6,961 nt of DNA from Candidatus Brocadiia bacterium (GTDB lineage Bacteria; Planctomycetota; PUPC01; DSUN01). Location of the stretch: positions 1 to 6,961 of the forward strand of contig JADHXT010000186.1 in the NCBI GenBank assembly GCA_016782825.1, written 5' to 3'. Made by a program: the position numbers and the translations under genes. Numbering within the stretch: position 1 is the first letter of the stretch; each line of letters starts with the position of its first letter. The notes under the pieces were generated by a model, which saw only the letters and a list, made by a program, of their open reading frames with translations, was not told the DNA's origin and ran no database searches. This document shows, piece by piece, positions 6,801 through 6,961 of this stretch.

Positions 6801-6961
6801 CTACACCGAAGCCATCCCCTTCCCCGACTACCAGAAGCCCGGCAAGTGGACCCTCATCATCCGCGACCGCCTCGGCGACACGTCCGCCGAGGAAACCTTC
6901 CGCGTGCGTCCCCACACGTCCCGATGGGCCCACCGTCAGGGCAGCCTGGTGGCCTTCGATG
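3877..6961 (+). CDS. Large putative lipoprotein with glycoside-hydrolase-like TIM barrel (partial, 3' end outside window)
   Basis: The frame is open for 1028 codons to the window edge. The start is TTG at 3877, six bases after GGAGG (3866-3870); residues 3-20 are a hydrophobic signal ending in lipobox VGSC, so C21 would be lipidated. Residues about 49-184 are an Ala/Pro/Lys-rich linker. Residues 185-283 look like a beta-sandwich (AGETAEVTLVVANPAPV). Residues about 288-625 resemble a TIM barrel of GH42-like type; E430 in GIHFTSETALG is a candidate acid/base, and LHLAMARKLDGIVYPPG (578-594) resembles the family's late-barrel pattern. Residues about 638-745 (VAILYSVTEH, then ILVIGLTRVRPEVKAKLEAF) match the GATase-like beta-galactosidase trimerisation fold. 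Residues about 805-890 (YYFVVNNT, LYDVVGG) look like the usual C-terminal beta domain, and 945-1012 like an Ig-type domain. No clear nucleophile was found, so activity and substrate are uncertain; a surface carbohydrate-binding or degrading role is inference. Confidence 0.88.
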   Translation, partial: MNRALALVVLCLGIALCVGSCGPPTVEEKASDTELEAWRVWQESGPTADKPKAPAKAPTPPAKPEPPKVAPKAPKVAPKAPDAKTPATPPAKVPAKKVAAPAPKPATPPTPAPKKPVAPKAPSKVAATPKPEPEAAPAPKPKAAPTPPAKGKAPEKPKTAEAPKAPPKPKAPEKPAPPPPPPAPSLYMYLPQKRSAFAAGETAEVTLVVANPAPVAGATLSLALTNDTGTTWRAAERLDALQPGRHAMTYTIATGSFVPGAYTLTAQLGEASFGRQAITLAPSVAPTHFPIAAWLEKRPRHALDAARLSQAIGLNTVLLQRRSPWLSAPQHRLGGDYAEAVARLHNSPTAKPLESGKGAPPFIRTADLLTGAGLRWINVCAVSGGGLPTLAPDRDFVDPLVMLGARQRIHHKLLAERAFANCRGIHFTSETALGAHDGNPFGSPARIAAFQRVTGLKAVTWRDGAKKWEPWQKFVTFRAGILGACLADWTQAVHAIEPGYLAASQFGDGTNLAAGVYPPLQTAGLPLVVTQSTLNGPAGMDGSLLAAELARAGQWAKPVWFMPQVDPDADLDEVRASLHLAMARKLDGIVYPPGLDYHYDQPKLGSLATDLLAGISGLNRHVTELGDFLQRLERVRDPVAILYSVTEHTARIGRDPAGKPQGADYTSTITTAYQACMLAHFPASFLTEEELLAGQADPVQAILVIGLTRVRPEVKAKLEAFAAGDGVVLVDPTTTVKLEGADALGLEFPSVLDYFAHVKSTVKDDEALALERRDEMVRSQLFGPILGPLRAALKKHLQRDYTVSSPSVLVCEQRAGDARYYFVVNNTQTMAYYRGLNVELQPTAVRLILRSARRLYDVVGGARIEAPSIKGRPVVPLVLPAGGMDIIADLPDEVGGVRIRHVRARQGTLDVSAHVFAGKQEDVDWGTDFLRAFGRLFVPARKPKPINAVVPIEVIVRDPDGVERLHLFRAHTPDGYTEAIPFPDYQKPGKWTLIIRDRLGDTSAEETFRVRPHTSRWAHRQGSLVAFD
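4021..4430 (+). repeat. Low-complexity Ala/Pro/Lys-coding linker
   Basis: Codons 49-184 or so of the lipoprotein encode almost only Ala, Pro and Lys with scattered Val, Glu and Thr, in irregular PAK/APK/PKAP units. It ends in a run of six prolines just before SLYMYLP, where folded sequence begins. The segment must be disordered and strongly basic. It would act as a long tether between the lipidated Cys and the folded domains, possibly also contacting anionic envelope polymers (inference). Confidence 0.8.
4078..4119 (+). repeat. Perfect 21-bp tandem duplication inside the linker
   Basis: Bases 4078-4098 and 4099-4119 are identical, each encoding KVAPKAP. Identity extends to third codon positions, so this is a recent slippage or unequal-crossover duplication and not only convergent composition. 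It stays in frame and lengthens the linker by seven residues. Confidence 0.85.

Noticed and set aside
3667..6933. 1088-codon open frame on the minus strand opposite the lipoprotein
   Set aside because: Its Gly/Val/His/Glu-rich, motif-free sequence is the antisense shadow of a GC-rich gene. The plus frame has a signal peptide, lipobox, ribosome site and recognisable domains.
1..6961. CRISPR array, insertion sequence, tRNA/rRNA or defence system
   Set aside because: No regularly spaced repeats, transposase motifs, terminal inverted repeats, cloverleaf sequence or known defence domains were seen on either strand.

Overview
The window is high-GC bacterial DNA with strong G/C preference at third codon positions. 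It carries five well-supported protein genes, the probable tail of a sixth at the left edge, and two divergent intergenic regions. A classical lipoprotein signal (hydrophobic segment ending in a VGSC lipobox) points to a bacterium that anchors exported proteins to a membrane. The combination of an NtrC-architecture response regulator, a very large Ala/Pro/Lys-linker lipoprotein with a glycosidase-like body, and high GC would fit Planctomycetota or a similar lineage with many large surface proteins. The window contains no marker gene that settles the taxonomy.

Layout. Bases 2-121 (+) look like the Pro/Ala-rich end of an upstream gene. Bases 238-1653 (-) encode a receiver / AAA+ / Fis-HTH response regulator that keeps its phosphorylation site but has lost the residues needed to work with sigma-54. 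A divergent spacer (1654-1949) holds two dyad/repeat elements that could be operators. Bases 1950-2690 (+) encode a cytoplasmic glycerophosphodiester phosphodiesterase. It converges on, and shares a 4-base CTAG with, a two-gene minus-strand operon: a 146-residue small beta-rich protein (3540-3100) followed by a RidA-type enamine/imine deaminase (3070-2687). This operon has a recognisable promoter with a perfect TTGACA. A second divergent spacer (3541-3876) holds that promoter, a likely promoter for the rightward gene, and a 36-codon open frame ending two bases before the next start. From 3877 to the right edge (+) runs a giant putative lipoprotein, open for 1028 codons with no stop in the window. 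Its order is lipobox, about 135 residues of Ala/Pro/Lys-rich linker, a beta-sandwich, a TIM-barrel-like glycoside-hydrolase-type domain, a GATase/beta-galactosidase-trimerisation-like domain, and C-terminal beta domains.

How the genes relate. The GDPD and RidA proteins are housekeeping metabolic enzymes (phosphodiester salvage; clearance of reactive enamines), and nothing links them functionally to the regulator or the lipoprotein beyond adjacency. I see no CRISPR array, transposon, tRNA, rRNA or recognised defence system. The two points most worth pursuing are the catalytically dismantled NtrC-type regulator and the leader ORF coupled to the large lipoprotein.
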